Source of the DNA: Patella vulgata
Lineage: Eukaryota; Mollusca; Gastropoda; Patellidae
Direction of reading: 5' to 3'
Length of the DNA stretch: 64,000 nt
Assembly: GCF_932274485.2 (NCBI RefSeq)
Contig: NC_065882.2
Location: forward strand, 60,363,431-60,427,430
Shown here: piece after piece, positions 48,270 through 61,200 of the stretch
Position numbering within the stretch: the stretch's first letter is position 1
How the letters are laid out: each line of letters begins with the position of its first letter
Program-made: the position numbers and the translations under genes
The notes under the pieces: model-generated
What the model was told of the DNA's origin: nothing
The model's input: the letters and a program-made list of their open reading frames with translations, nothing else
Databases searched by the model: none

Positions 48270-50870
48270 TCATTCTACTGTAGCCTACTGGTCATTTGCT
48301 ACAGAAATGTTTGCATTACTTTTTTCTTGCATTGTCTCCTAATTTTGTGTGGAATTGAGAACCATATTGGCAGTCAAAGAACATTTTGCTGTTCAGATAT
48401 GAAGTCGGCGACACCGAACACCTTAAGTTTGACCTTTTACACCGTTACATTACTAACACAAAATTTGCAAACCAAATGTGGTCGCCATTTTGAATAAAGC
48501 GATCATATTCGAATACATTTTGGTCGGAATATAGTTTTGTCACCCGCCTTTCGAAGAAAGCATGGGGCTATTAAAATGGGTCCGTCCGTCCATTTGTCTG
48601 TCCGTAACACTTTTTGGGACACAATAACTCCTCTTCTAATTGAGCTAGAATGTTCAAATTGGGTGTAGGTGTTTATTAGGCAAATGTCTTGGTGGAGTTA
48701 GAAAACGAGCATTTTCTGCTTAGGGTAAGCAGAGATAAGCAATTTGATTGGTTGTTGCTTTAGTTCTAATTAAGTGAGAGTGATGAAACTTGGTGTATAG
48801 TTTTATACATCAATACCTTGACCAAGTTTGATAATGGGCAATCCATATTGTATCTTTAATTAATCATTAGATTCACACATTGTAGAGGAGACACGTACTC
48901 TAATTAAAATGAGTGATGTGTTGACACCTAAAAAGATTTATAAAATCAAAACATAGCGGTTCTGTGGGAAAAACATATTTGACCAATTAGATAATTTAAA
49001 GTCGAAACCCAAGGGTAGAAAACCAGCAGAGCTATTGGCGTTCAACAGACAGTCGCTAAATTCGGGAGAGACCGCCAAGGTTCAAGAGCTGGGATGAGTA
49101 GACCCCATTGATTTGTGGGAGATCCATATGATGTAGGCATCCGTCAGTAAACTCGATCTGCAAGTTAGGGGGTGAAGAGAGAGGCATGTTAATTTAAAGT
49201 ATTGTAATGTAACCTATACTTGTAACTTATGTATCCAGGATTGAAACAAAATGTGGAAACGAACTGTTGCATTGTTATTCCTAGTAAGACAAAGGTCTTA
49301 ACTACTGAGATAGGAAGAAGAAAATACACAACGTGAAAAGGCATCCTATAAGAAGAGAATAAGAAACAAATATAACCAGAGAGAATACTAGGCGATCACA
49401 AGGCTAATATAATAGTGGAAATATTCGCGAATGAGTAAATACATTTAAATGAAAAAAAAAAGACCAAATAATGTTTAGTAGTTAATTAAATAAGATATGT
49501 GTTGTAATGTTATGTTTGCCAGATGCACCTCTCATGTTGAATAAATCACTAATTAGAACTATATATTGACCTTTCCACCCATAATCCCATTCTTAAAGGA
49601 GATAAATCGCTAATATTTACGCCGGTTTCTGCTCCTCTCTTCAGCCTCTCGTCTCGTTCCCGCTCGTCTGCTTAACTGTCAGCAAACTCCTGATTATATA
49701 GCCTCCGACAATAGGGAAACTAGATAAGACTCATGTTCATATATGCAATTGTCTATTTATCACGTCATGGTATGCTTACTGACCAGTGCGTATTCCTTTA
49801 ACGTCATGCGGAGCTTGTACACAGATCATACGTAGTTTGTAAATGACATATGAGATTAATTACATGTTTAATTAGATCAGAACTCCTGCATTCGAATACT
49901 AATCTGATAATAGAATAATTGGTATAATTTAAATTTCATCCACCACAGCTAGTTTCTTGCAGGAATAACTATTTTAGTAAGAGCGGCTCTTCATTGGGAC
50001 AGATAGCTGCTCTGAAATTACATTATAATCACAGACCTATGGCTTCAGCGGTTGATTCACGGACCCTTGCTAGTTTCCACGGTCTTAACAGTACTGTAGG
50101 GCCTGGGAAAAGCAGTGCACTGACGAACATACCTACCCTACCACTCAGGGGAATAAAAATAGAAATGGTCAATAAAATTAAACATATATTAATTGTATTG
50201 GTGTTCAAACATTAAAAAAAACCCATGACGTACGGATTATTATGGCAAATGCATAGCGTGCCCGTGCGTTAGTACGGCCCTAGTTGATCCAGGTTGAACC
50301 TGCCAGCCAATCACCGGGGCTTGCATCATCGTGTAGACTGGAAATCGAATGATTATTGATTTCCAAAAATTGCTAAATTAACCAAGTTTATTCTGGGGAT
50401 AAAGGCCACCAGCGTGTCATCTAGCAAACAGATGGTTTCCATCAACAGGTTTCGGTATGAGTATGATAAGTATCGTAATTTTGCTTCATGTCGGTAATTT
50501 TGTTTGATATCTTGATCCTTTGTGATTGTATCGTGACCACTGGTGAAAACAGATGGTTGGTTGAGACCTGCATGGACCCTTATAACCCGCATATTTATTA
50601 TATTCCTTAATTTACATTCTATTGAGCTGGATTTAAATGAATTACATGCCTTATTTATTTATCCAGTTTTATTTCGCCCCAAGTTGCTTGTGTGTATTAT
50701 AAATAGTTTATCCAGTGTAAGTTATAGTTTCTCTTTGTCGGTATTACACCACTTTTTTGCAGAAAATTGTATGTTGTTATGGTAACGTATACATTTCAAG
50801 TTATGTGTTCTCGTATTTTTATAGCAACTATTCGAATATTATTTAAATATTCGTTTGATATTTGACGAGT
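48270..50870. other. Intergenic, old repeat near 48550
   Basis: 48540-48800 carries GGGTCCGTCCGTCC-type sequence shared in style with 11720 and 13225. No gene is seen in the remainder. Confidence 0.4.
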
Positions 50871-50935
50871 ATTCGAGTAGGGATTTAGCTCAAATGGCAG
50901 AACATCAGGCCTACTCTTAATTACCTCACCAACCT

Positions 50936-51169
50936 GGGGGCTTGGTTGTCTTTGAGTCAACTGGCGTGGTTTCTAATCCCCGGTTGTACGTGACAAGGAG
51001 TAGGGTCGCCAGTCCAACCTCGTGGGTTTCCTCCGGGTACTCCGGTTTCCTCCTACTGCTAAAGACCCCTACGCGCAACGAATTATTGAAATAAAATTAA
51101 ACCATTTGTTAGTCCCGAAATGACCTAGTTTGTGTCGAGTGGACGTTAAACCCCATTTCTCTCTCTCTC
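50936..51169 (+). mobile_element. SINE family 1, 5'-truncated copy inserted in tRNA-like sequence
   Basis: A 12-bp target duplication CCTCACCAACCT lies at 50924-50935 and 51170-51181. The insertion point sits just after a tRNA-like stretch GGATTTAGCTCAAATGGCAG (50881), which may be a remnant of another tRNA-derived repeat. Confidence 0.82.
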
Positions 51170-51181
51170 CCTCACCAACCT

Positions 51182-53630
51182 AATCACAAATGGAGTGATT
51201 GCACTAGTACCTGCAATAGTAATGTCGCTAGCCTGGGAGCTTAAAATATACTTCGCCTGCCATTTGAATGTGTATCTTCATTGGAAAGCCAAGTTCATGG
51301 ACTACCAGGTCTCCAGAAATGTATTACAATAGACACAGATTGGACATTACCCTCAGATACCACTCGCATGTAGGAGTGGAGATTTGGTATATGTTGCAAT
51401 TAAGGAGATAAAGTTGTCGCCCTTTTGACTGACAAATTTCCATGTCCATTTATTCTCAATAGCCTAAGGCTATGGGTAATAATTGTGTATGAAGGTGTTT
51501 TTATCTCCTAATCCTAAGAAAACAGCAACATCGCTGGGATTCATTTCCTGTGTCTGCATAGAACCATTTTTTTTTTTTTTAAATTCAAGCATTATATTAT
51601 ATTATTTTTAAATAGATTTGATTGTTACGACGCGGATGTCAACTGATTAGATAAGCAACTCTAAAGATGGAAAAAATTAACAAACGCTTCTCCGAATTAA
51701 CATTGTTTACAATACTACTTCTTCCGATGTTAGACGATAAAATAGATACTATTGCCTTTCTCCATAAGATATTGTAGTGAAAATGTAGTTATAATGACAC
51801 TTTTAGCATCCTTTTGACTCCGCGAATATGTTGATAAGTTGTTATTATCCAAAATCTTAACCATTTTTGTATAAATGCAGTAATACAATAAAAATAAGTA
51901 TACACCGATAATACAGCTATGGATAAACTGACCAATCAAAGTTCCACATAATGGCCGTGGCGACTCATCTAGAGCTGTTGACGGTTACATTCAGCAGGAT
52001 TATGAAAGCACTTCTTCTTGTAGTCATACAAAATCGGGTGTACCTGGGTTGTGGTGTGTTGATTTGCAAGAAATGTTTCATAGTATAATATATAACAGAG
52101 AAGGAGGGCGTAAGTCTATTTAGTACCATTAGTATCATCAGTTGGCATCATAATAGTATCATCAGTTGGCATCACGTATTTTCTAGCATCAAGAAGAATT
52201 TCTGTCATCTTATTACACTATGAAATAAATTATTTTTAATTTTAGCTTTATTGATCAAGCCCGTTATTTATTTCACTTGCAATAAAACCAAAACATGGCT
52301 AAATTACACATTCATTTAGGATCAAAATCTAACTTCTGACAAATCATTTACTACTTCTCCAGTGGCCGAAAGACATAATTAAACCTAGTCCACGTGGTTT
52401 GTATTTGATCCGAAGAGGCCAAAACATTCTGAAACGACAATATAAGATTGTCTTAGTATTCATTACCATAGTTACCATAGTTAGTATTCATTACCATAGT
52501 CCAGATATTCAATGGTTATAATTAGATTGTTTGATTAATCGTATTTGCTATTTCAGAAAGTTGGAGATTAAAATGATTCGAGATAAGGATGAGTTCTAGT
52601 AGTCAGTGTAATGAAAACTGATGGTTGTCCTCTGTATTATGTTATAAAGATACGAGAACAGGGGGAAGTCTAATTATACAATAGACAGATGTAACCAAAC
52701 TTCAACTACACAATTAACAGCAAGGACAATCTTTATCAATGCATCAGAAATCCTTACGTTGTGTGAAGTTCAAGTATTTACTGGTAAACAATCTGTAAAA
52801 ACATGTTTATCATTTTCAAACTTCCAGTTTTAACATATAGAGAATCTCCTACCAGTCTTTTTTGATATCAAAAAAGGCGAGTAGGAGATTTTATTTATCA
52901 CCCAATCCCTTTTTACATGCCAAATAGATAAATATAATTCTTTGCTGTAGATTTCACTTTTACTGAACATTACGGCGTAGTGATACATCATTTTTTGACA
53001 GTAATTCAACCATTGCAAAGTCCTTTATATTGACCCACTGTTTCCATCAAGGTCAATTGAATAACAATAGTTCATTTTTAATAATAAAAAAAAGTTACTT
53101 TTAATAAGAAATATTTTCAACTGACCAATCAAATTCATGTAGATTATGAAATATATCACACAAGCGATATCTACTGTAGAATGTATTATTGGGTGATAAA
53201 TCCAAATATCCATTCGTTAGCATTTTCAGATATCCATTTTTAAACAATTAAAATAGATATTTTAAAGGAAGTAGAACTAAATTATTATTTCCGGTGCTTG
53301 CGCATCGATTGAATATTTATTTGATTAAATGATTCATGGCGTTGCTAAAAACGCGTTTCCCATTTCAATGTTTTAAATCTTTGGAGTAAATGCCAGTCTA
53401 TACGATCAAATTTTGATCGGCAAACATTTCTGTGTGATGTTTTAGTTTTGATAGACTAGACATTGTCGACAAAATGCAATTCTTATATACTGTCAGTTTT
53501 AATCATCAACATACCATCATCCCAATACTTATTATTTTTCACATGCCATAGTACGTAATTCCGGTTACTCAGTACATCAAATTCTACATGTGAAACAAGC
53601 AACAGGTGTAGTGAAAATAGATATTAGCCA
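51182..53630. other. Intergenic; small hairpins only
   Basis: A hairpin at 52840-52890 (AATCTCCTAC..GTAGGAGATT around TTTTTTGATATCAAAAAA). TTTATCACCCAAT at 52892 and ATTGGGTGATAAAT at 53187 are inverted, suggesting a small foldback. No gene. Confidence 0.4.
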
Positions 53631-53639
53631 TTGTTACTG

Positions 53640-53880
53640 GTACAAGACAGAGGACCTGGCTAGGACAGTGTCTAGTTGTTCAGATGGGACGATAAACCAA
53701 GGTCCCATGTACACATTGGCCTGCACGTAAAGGGACTCTTTTTATAGTTGGAATTCAAAATAGGAGTAGGCCGCCCTCCGTGGAAAATTTCTGTCATGGC
53801 ACACTGTAGGGCGTATGCCCATCTTTATCAGCCCAGTTGATGCAGAACATTAAACCTCATTTCCTTTCTTCATTTCATAT
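53640..53880 (+). mobile_element. SINE family 2, copy without clear head
   Basis: Shares AGGAGTAGGCCGCCCTCCGT, GGGCGTATGCCCATCTTTAT and a TTAAACCTCATTTCCTTTC tail with the family 2 copy at 13939-14334 (reverse). Confidence 0.65.
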
Positions 53881-53884
53881 ATAT

Positions 53885-55355
53885 TTGTGATATAAACAAT
53901 AAAACATTAAATAGTATTTGTAGTGTTTTATATAACTCTGGATAGACACATACATTATAAATATCTCTAAATATTAATTTATTTATGTACATAATATCAC
54001 AGATGAAAAACATAGATATATTAACAATCGGGTCGTATTAATACATACATACTAAAATAAAAGGTTCATAAATTTAGACTGTCACAGTTTGAATTAGTTT
54101 ATTTCCCAAAAATTGTAATTGAAGTGAGAATCATTACACCATTACCTCTGGGGAGGTACTGTAAAATAAATTAGTATTTTTTGAGAAACAATCATAGTAT
54201 GCATGCTGCTTCAACTCTTTTGACATTTGTGGGATATGTAATAAAACTTATATAAAATTCACAAAACAGTAGGACAAGAGTATATTTAACAAGGCCAATC
54301 AAGTTCATTCATTCTTAAAATTCTAGAGTGAATTCAGCATAATACAAATAAAACAGAAATGTAAATATTGTAGCCTAAAGGTAAATAAAAACTAGCCAAA
54401 GAAGTCATTTAAATTAAAACCCTGGTACAATTTCATTCCTGTTCAAAAATGAAATGAATGTTGCTTTTAGGTACCTAAATTCCAACTGTAAACAACAAGT
54501 ATAAGGACTCTCCTAGTCAGTACCTGCAAATTTAGCAGAGATAACCAATATCTGGTATGCTTATATTATCAAGCTAATGAATTTTTATTACATTAAAACA
54601 CTATCTTTCTTAACCATATGTATTTGAAGAGAACAAATGCAAAGTCTCATGAAATGTCATGTCTTTTCAATTCACCCATCAAAGAGGGTAACTGCAATTA
54701 TATATGTATGACATCTCCTAAATAAAATATTTTAATATTCGAAAATCAAACCAATCTCAGATCATAACATTAGTCTAATCCACCAAATGGCTCGATTAGG
54801 CTGAAAGATACTACAGTAAAATAGCTGTAGTATTTTATATCAAGATGTTATTTAGCAGAGCATTTTGGTGAAAAAAAAAAGCTTCGTTTTGAAATAGTTT
54901 AAACAAACCAACCATTGTTTTTGTTGAAAAGTAAATCTAAAGTGCTTTGGTTAATCAAAGTGTTCTAAAGGGCCTTTGGATAATTTAGTAAACAGAAATT
55001 GTTTCAATTATTAAATTTTGAGATACTTTTACAAATGTATTTGCTTCATCTAATTTACTTCGGTGAAATATTAATTGCCTGAAAAAGCATAAATTATTTA
55101 TTATTAAAGAAAACATATATAACTAATTTGGATTTTTATTCCTTTCAAAACTGTTCTGCAAACAAACTGTTTACATATATGTTAATTACCATTCAATTAA
55201 ATAATATTAGCATTTATTACTTCCTTTTCAATATACCAAACTACTTAATTTGCTATGAAAAATGATATGCAAATAATTACACCTGGTGGAGTGGGCTGGG
55301 GTGAGCTGGATTTGGGGGGGGATGCAAAAGGTCACATACATGTAACAGTAATGAC
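53885..55355. other. Intergenic, nothing recognised
   Basis: Very AT-rich. A G-run near 55314 precedes the minisatellite. Confidence 0.4.
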
Positions 55356-55361
55356 AAGAAA

Positions 55362-55835
55362 AACCTATACTAATAAAACTAGTATGTGCAAGACCTATAC
55401 TAATAAAACTAGTATATGAATGACCTATACTAATAAAACTAGTATATGAAAGACCTATACTAATAAATCTAGTAAATGCAAGACCTATACTAATAAAACT
55501 AGTATATGAAAGACCTATACAAATAAAACTAGTATATGCAAGACCTATACTTATAAAACAAGTATATGAAAGATCTATACTAATAAAACTAGTATATATG
55601 CAAGACCTATACTTATAAAACAAGTATATGAAAGATCTATACTAATAAAACTAGTATATATGCAAGACCTATACTTATAAAACAAGTATATGAAAGATCT
55701 ATACTAATAAAACTAGTATGTATGAAAGATCTATACTAATAAAACTAGCACATGATGCAAGACCTATACTAATAAAACTAGTATATATGAAAGATCTATA
55801 CTAGTAGTAATAAAACAAGTCTATGAAACATCTTT
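55362..55835. repeat. Minisatellite of ~30-bp units
   Basis: About 15-16 units of GACCTATACTAATAAAACTA plus GTATATGAAA, with later units showing GATCTATAC and inserted AT. It creates a false 131-codon open frame on the minus strand. Single units reappear at about 56455-56490 and 56685-56735. Confidence 0.9.
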
Positions 55836-56252
55836 ATTAAAGATGGGTTCCCGGGTATAAACTGGGTGACTTAATGGTATATATGGACTAAAAACATTCA
55901 AACTAATTAATTTGTAATAACTTTGCTTCAAATCCTTCTCAAACATTGTAATTGCGACGACGGAATGTCCTGCTATAAAAATTTGATCAAACCAGGTCAT
56001 GTTTACGTCACGTGGCTTACCTCTCTTGGAAGTCAGAGGAGAATTCATTGCATACATAAGACGATGTGGTCTTTAATCGCTTACTATTTATTACAAATAT
56101 CGAATCCTAATTTTTTTATTGGATTATCTACTACCCATGTCTTATGCCATCATTTTTATCTCAGAAAGTGTTGTACATCTAACTCTTCATAAAGTTCAAC
56201 TTGTACATCAAGCGCTCAATGTTCGTGTGTGACCTTTGACATCGCGCGTGCA

Positions 56253-56735
56253 GAAATTCCTAATCGTCGGGCTGTTGATTAGGGGAACCTTTACATTTTT
56301 GTCCTGTATACGCTCCATGAGTGTTTTTCGGGGAATACAGTATTTTTCTAGTAAGATTGGATATCTCTACTACCTTCCATATATACCAAAATTACCATAC
56401 TTTTATTTAAATAACCACCCGATAAATACTTTTCTGGGAACCCATCTTTAAGTAACAAAACTAGTATAGGAAAGGTCTATACTAATATACTAATTCCTAA
56501 TCGTCGGGCTGTTGATTAAGGGAACGCTTACCTTTTTGTCCTGTATACGCTCCATGAGTGTTTTTCGGGGAATCCAGTATTTTTCTAGTAAGATTGGATA
56601 TCTCTACTTTCAATATATACCAAAATTACCATGCTTTTATTTAAATAAGATAAATACTTTTCTGGGAACCCATCTTTAAGTAACAAAACTAGTATAGGAA
56701 AGATCTATACTAATAAAACTAGGCTCATATGAAAG
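56253..56735. repeat. Tandem duplication of about 238 bp
   Basis: TTCCTAATCGTCGGGCTGTT starts at 56258 and again near 56496. Each copy is followed by CCATGAGTGTTTTTCGGGGA and ends with a minisatellite-like unit. The two copies are nearly identical. Confidence 0.8.
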
Positions 56736-57123
56736 ATCGATGAAATGTTTGAATTTGGTTTCAGCAATATAGGGTCAAATTGTAAAAAAAACAAAACTAA
56801 GAAGCAAAAAGGTAGAGCAACACTCAGAAGTATAACAAACCTGAAGACAATATTCTAAAACCTATCAAAAGGTCTTAAAATCTATCTACACAAAATAGAG
56901 CTAAAGATAGATGCTTGATTGTCAAGTACATGTACAGCCATGATTACCCAGCATTCTTGACTGTAGACTAGTTTATCTAATCTTCAATTTCTTGACTACA
57001 AAAACAAATAATGATTTTTGCTATTACCTGTCAAAAACAAAAATTATGAACATTTTTATCCATTTAAGTTAATTTCTAAGAGAATAATAATGAGTAAGGT
57101 CAGAAAATGTTAATTTTTGTAAT

Positions 57124-58227
57124 TTAATCTGGTAAACTGTCATGTTGATTGTGATTCTGTGAATCGTGATAGTTACTATAACGGTTATCATTGATCACAC
57201 TGACAGGTTCCACTACTTCTATATTAGCATCATTACACGGTTCTCTAGATACTGAGCTATTCTGCGAAGGTTCTGTTTCAAGATTTGGCAAAAGAGTATT
57301 GTTAGAATTATTGTCTGAACCTTCACTAAAACGATTATCAGAAACTTCAATTTCTAACAGGCCGAGCATTTCACTGAAACGTCGACCTTCACTAACCCCA
57401 GGTTGTAAAACACTACTGTTAATATAGCGATTCTCGGATACAGAACTATCCACTTGTTCAACAGATCCACTTAAACTATTTTCATCAAATCTATTATCAC
57501 TGGAACTATCCAGATTTCTGGTAACTTGAATATCAGTTTCGTCGGTTTCTGTGGAGGCCAGTTCTAAAATTTCATAATCATCGTCATCATCATCATCGAG
57601 ATGCAAATTAAACTCTTCTATGATAGAGCCCACAGCAGTATGCAAAGTGTAATGCTCATTGTATGCCTCAAAGTTATCATCATAGAAATTTTCACTATCG
57701 GTATGCTCTTCATCAACGGATTCAACATCCTCCTCTTCATAGAAACCATTGTGATAACCCTCGTTGGCATTATCACCCGACAGACCTTGAACATCTCCCT
57801 CGCTAGCTGATTGGTTAGAATCAAGAAAGACACTAGCCGAATTCACTGATTGGTCTATTGATATGTTATTTACCATATCAACATGACTTACGCTATCGTC
57901 ATAATTATGTTCAATATCAGGATTTTCTACTTCCTCCCCGCTTTCATCAGAGTCAGATGATGATTCCTCCTCTTCCCATTCTCCCATCTGTTGGGCGATT
58001 CTTTTGTATCGTGTTTCACGTAACACTCCCTTCGCGCGTTGAGTTTTGGGGTGATCAGGCCCAAGAATTTCTTCACTCACTCGCGCCCATTTCTTGAAAT
58101 ATTCATACGCTTTATTGTAGTTATTATTGTCCTCATATACTATACCGATATTAATGTATAATCTTGATGTAAGGATATGATATTCACCATACATTTGCAT
58201 ACACAAATCCATTGCTTCATTATACAA
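57124..58227 (-). CDS. TPR gene terminal exon: last TPRs and long acidic tail
   Basis: 1104 nt including the stop, phase 0 in, acceptor TTCTCTATTTACAG ending at 58228. Residues 1-70 of the exon form TPR helices of the kinesin-light-chain/nephrocystin-3 style (YINIGIVYEDNNNYNKAYEY, EEILGPDHPKTQRAKGVL). About 290 residues of low-complexity acidic sequence follow: a Glu/Ser cluster (EWEEEESSSDSDESGEE), a run of eight Asp, and four copies of a short motif [S/N][D/E]NR[F/Y]. No second folded domain is visible. No clear AATAAA lies just beyond the stop; the 3' UTR probably continues left of 57124. Confidence 0.9.
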   Translation of the reverse strand: MYNEAMDLCMQMYGEYHILTSRLYINIGIVYEDNNNYNKAYEYFKKWARVSEEILGPDHPKTQRAKGVLRETRYKRIAQQMGEWEEEESSSDSDESGEEVENPDIEHNYDDSVSHVDMVNNISIDQSVNSASVFLDSNQSASEGDVQGLSGDNANEGYHNGFYEEEDVESVDEEHTDSENFYDDNFEAYNEHYTLHTAVGSIIEEFNLHLDDDDDDDYEILELASTETDETDIQVTRNLDSSSDNRFDENSLSGSVEQVDSSVSENRYINSSVLQPGVSEGRRFSEMLGLLEIEVSDNRFSEGSDNNSNNTLLPNLETEPSQNSSVSREPCNDANIEVVEPVSVINDNRYSNYHDSQNHNQHDSLPD

Positions 58228-61200
58228 CTGTAAATAGAGAAGTTGATATAAATCAACACAAGTGATAACACAATACTCTAGTCATTTCAAGACTAACATA
58301 CAATCATTTCCTATGTATGCAATGGTAGAGAGGAGAATTTTGTTGGAGCAGCAACATTTCCGCCTACTCTTCATCAAATTCCAACATCAAAGGATTCTTT
58401 AACATGCACTCCAGTGTGTACAAGAAAGGACTCCATGTTTTGTGCTATCCAAATGACTAAGCCCCACTTTTCTTATTAGACCTGCTGCAAAGCCACTGAT
58501 GAAACTGCAAGGTTCTTCTCAGTCAATGCTTCGATTCGAACTACATTTTATTATTCACAAAAAAATTTAATCTATATTTACCTTTAATTGTTCCATACTA
58601 CCTCTAGATGCTAAAACACCCTTTGTCATTAGAGCTTCCGAGTAATGACCCATGTCATTAAGCTGAAAGAATAAAAAAAGTTAAATGACCACTCAACACA
58701 AACTAGGTCATTTCGGGACTAACATATGATTCAATTTTATTTCAATAATTTGCTTGCACATAGGGGTCTTTAGCTAGCTAATTAAAAAGCTAGTGCCTAA
58801 CCAGAAGTCATTTATTTATAGTCACCATCACACACACTATAATATCTTAAAACAGCTGAGCAACTGACATTATTATAACTTTTGATCTTTATACATAATG
58901 CAAAATCTTTACCTCTTGAAATATTTTTAAAGCTTTATCAATGTATTTGTTTCCTTCTATTAAAGCTTCTGTATCACTCAGTTCAGGAGCTCCCCCACAT
59001 GCCTCCCAACTCTCCATATTAAATGCTAGTTTCATTAAACTCATAGCCAGTTTAAACTGTAAAATAAAATAATATGACAGAAACCTCAATTGTAATTGAG
59101 CTGAATAAATAACGACCATCATTTTAGAATCTAATAACATTTTTCTTAAAATCAATAGACTTCTTCGTCTCTTAAATATAATTGCTGCATAATTTCAAAT
59201 CAATCAATGTCAACTTCAGCATCATTATAGTGTTCACAAGATTGTTCAAAGTGATCAACTCTGAAAAGGTCTTCTCATAATTCAGGCTTCTTACTTTGGG
59301 TTGTGCTTTTCGGAAAGTATTTTAATACTTATTATAAACATTATAACATATTATAAGGTTTAAAATATAAATAATATATAAAAGCTCTGCACTGGCTGCT
59401 GTAATCATTTAATTTTACTATAAGGAGATATACTTACCTTATGATATGCCCCAGGTAATGTTCTTCTAATGGCTATTGATTTTCTACCATAATAAATAGT
59501 TTTCCTTAAGTCAGGTAATTGACACGGAGAAACAAAATCATTTAACTTTAATTTCTAGAATAAAATAACAATATACATTTATTATAATTTCTAGAATAAA
59601 ATAACAATATAGAGAGAGAGAGAAATGGGGTTTAACGTCCACTCGACACAAACTAGGTCATTTCGGGACTAACATATGGTTTAATTTATTTACACAATTC
59701 GCTTGCGCGTAGGGGTCTTTAGCAGTGGGAGGAAACCGGAGGACCCGGAGAAAACCCACGAGGTTGGACAGGCGACCCTACTCCTTGTCACGTACAACCA
59801 GGGAATCGAAACCAAAATAACAATATACATTTATTATAATTTCTAGAATAAAAAAGAACAATATACATTTATTATGATTCCTAGAATAAAACAACAATAT
59901 ATATTTATTATAATTTCCAGAAAAATATAACAATATAAATTTATTATAATGTCATATACATTTATTATAATTTCTAGAATAAAATAACAATATACATTTA
60001 ATATAATTTCTAGAATAAAATAAAAATATACATTTATTATAATTTCATATACATTTATTATAGTTATAATATATTTCTATTTCTATCAAATACTTGTAAT
60101 TCAAAATTGTTCAAACCAAATGTTACATTGATATCAATCATCTATGTCTCAAATCAATTATGTTTTGAATCAGTTTAATATCATAGTTACCTCATCATAT
60201 ATTTCTGCCATTAGTGCATAAAGTTCTACCATTCTATGAGGTCTAGCACCAAGCTCACGTTCCTCTATTTTCATGGCAGTCTTTAAAAGTTCTAAGGCTT
60301 CATGATGCTTTCCTGATTGTATCCTGGAATGTGTAAAATGAAATTAATAAATCAAAGATTGTACTGTTAGAATAAAATATCTTAAATATTCAAAATGAAA
60401 TTGTTCTATATATATCACAACATCTCAGTATAGAATAAATCCTTAAATAATATCGTTCACAAATCTCTTTTCCTTTTTTCAAACTTGCCTGTTATACATG
60501 TAATAAGAATGAGTGAATATGTAGGTATTAATTATGGCATGTACTCACACAACCCTACAAACTTTTTCATATCTGATAGAAACAGCTTCTTCATTAACAT
60601 TATCATCTCGTTCAAATCTTCGTAATTCAGCTTCATATTGACTCAACATCTCACTAGTTGAGCCAACCTAAGAAAATAATAAAACAACCTTTAATATGAA
60701 CTGTAACAGAATGTAAATTTTGATGAGGCAGCTTTCTACAGTATGTGTAAACTGTCAACATGAACAATAAGTAATTCCCTGACTCAAGAGAAACAGAATC
60801 TGTATAGATAAGTCAGTTACATAAACATTAAACGATCACTAACCATGTTATTCAAAGTTAAAACACAAATACTTACTGTTCTCCAGTGAGCTAGAAGAAG
60901 AGAACTAAATTCTTCATTATAAAGTTTATCAAATACTCTCCAATCACATAAACACAGTGCTAGTCTATATCTATCTTTTAAAGCTGTTAGATGGAATGGA
61001 TATTCCTTTAAAATAAAAAATAAAAATTACAACAGTGTGACTGGAACCTAAATCATAATATCTCTGTCAATGCATGTGCAGTAAATTAATGAGAATGTTT
61101 TCATTTTTCTATTTTTTTTTAAATAGATAAGACTGCTAGGCAACAAAACATATGCCCACTCATTTGAATAATGCACATAACTGTCATACAGATTGGATGA

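Noticed and set aside
55228-55623. 131-codon open frame on the minus strand with repeated YTSFISIGL
   Set aside because: It is a translation of the 30-bp minisatellite, whose unit length is a multiple of three. No coding evidence.
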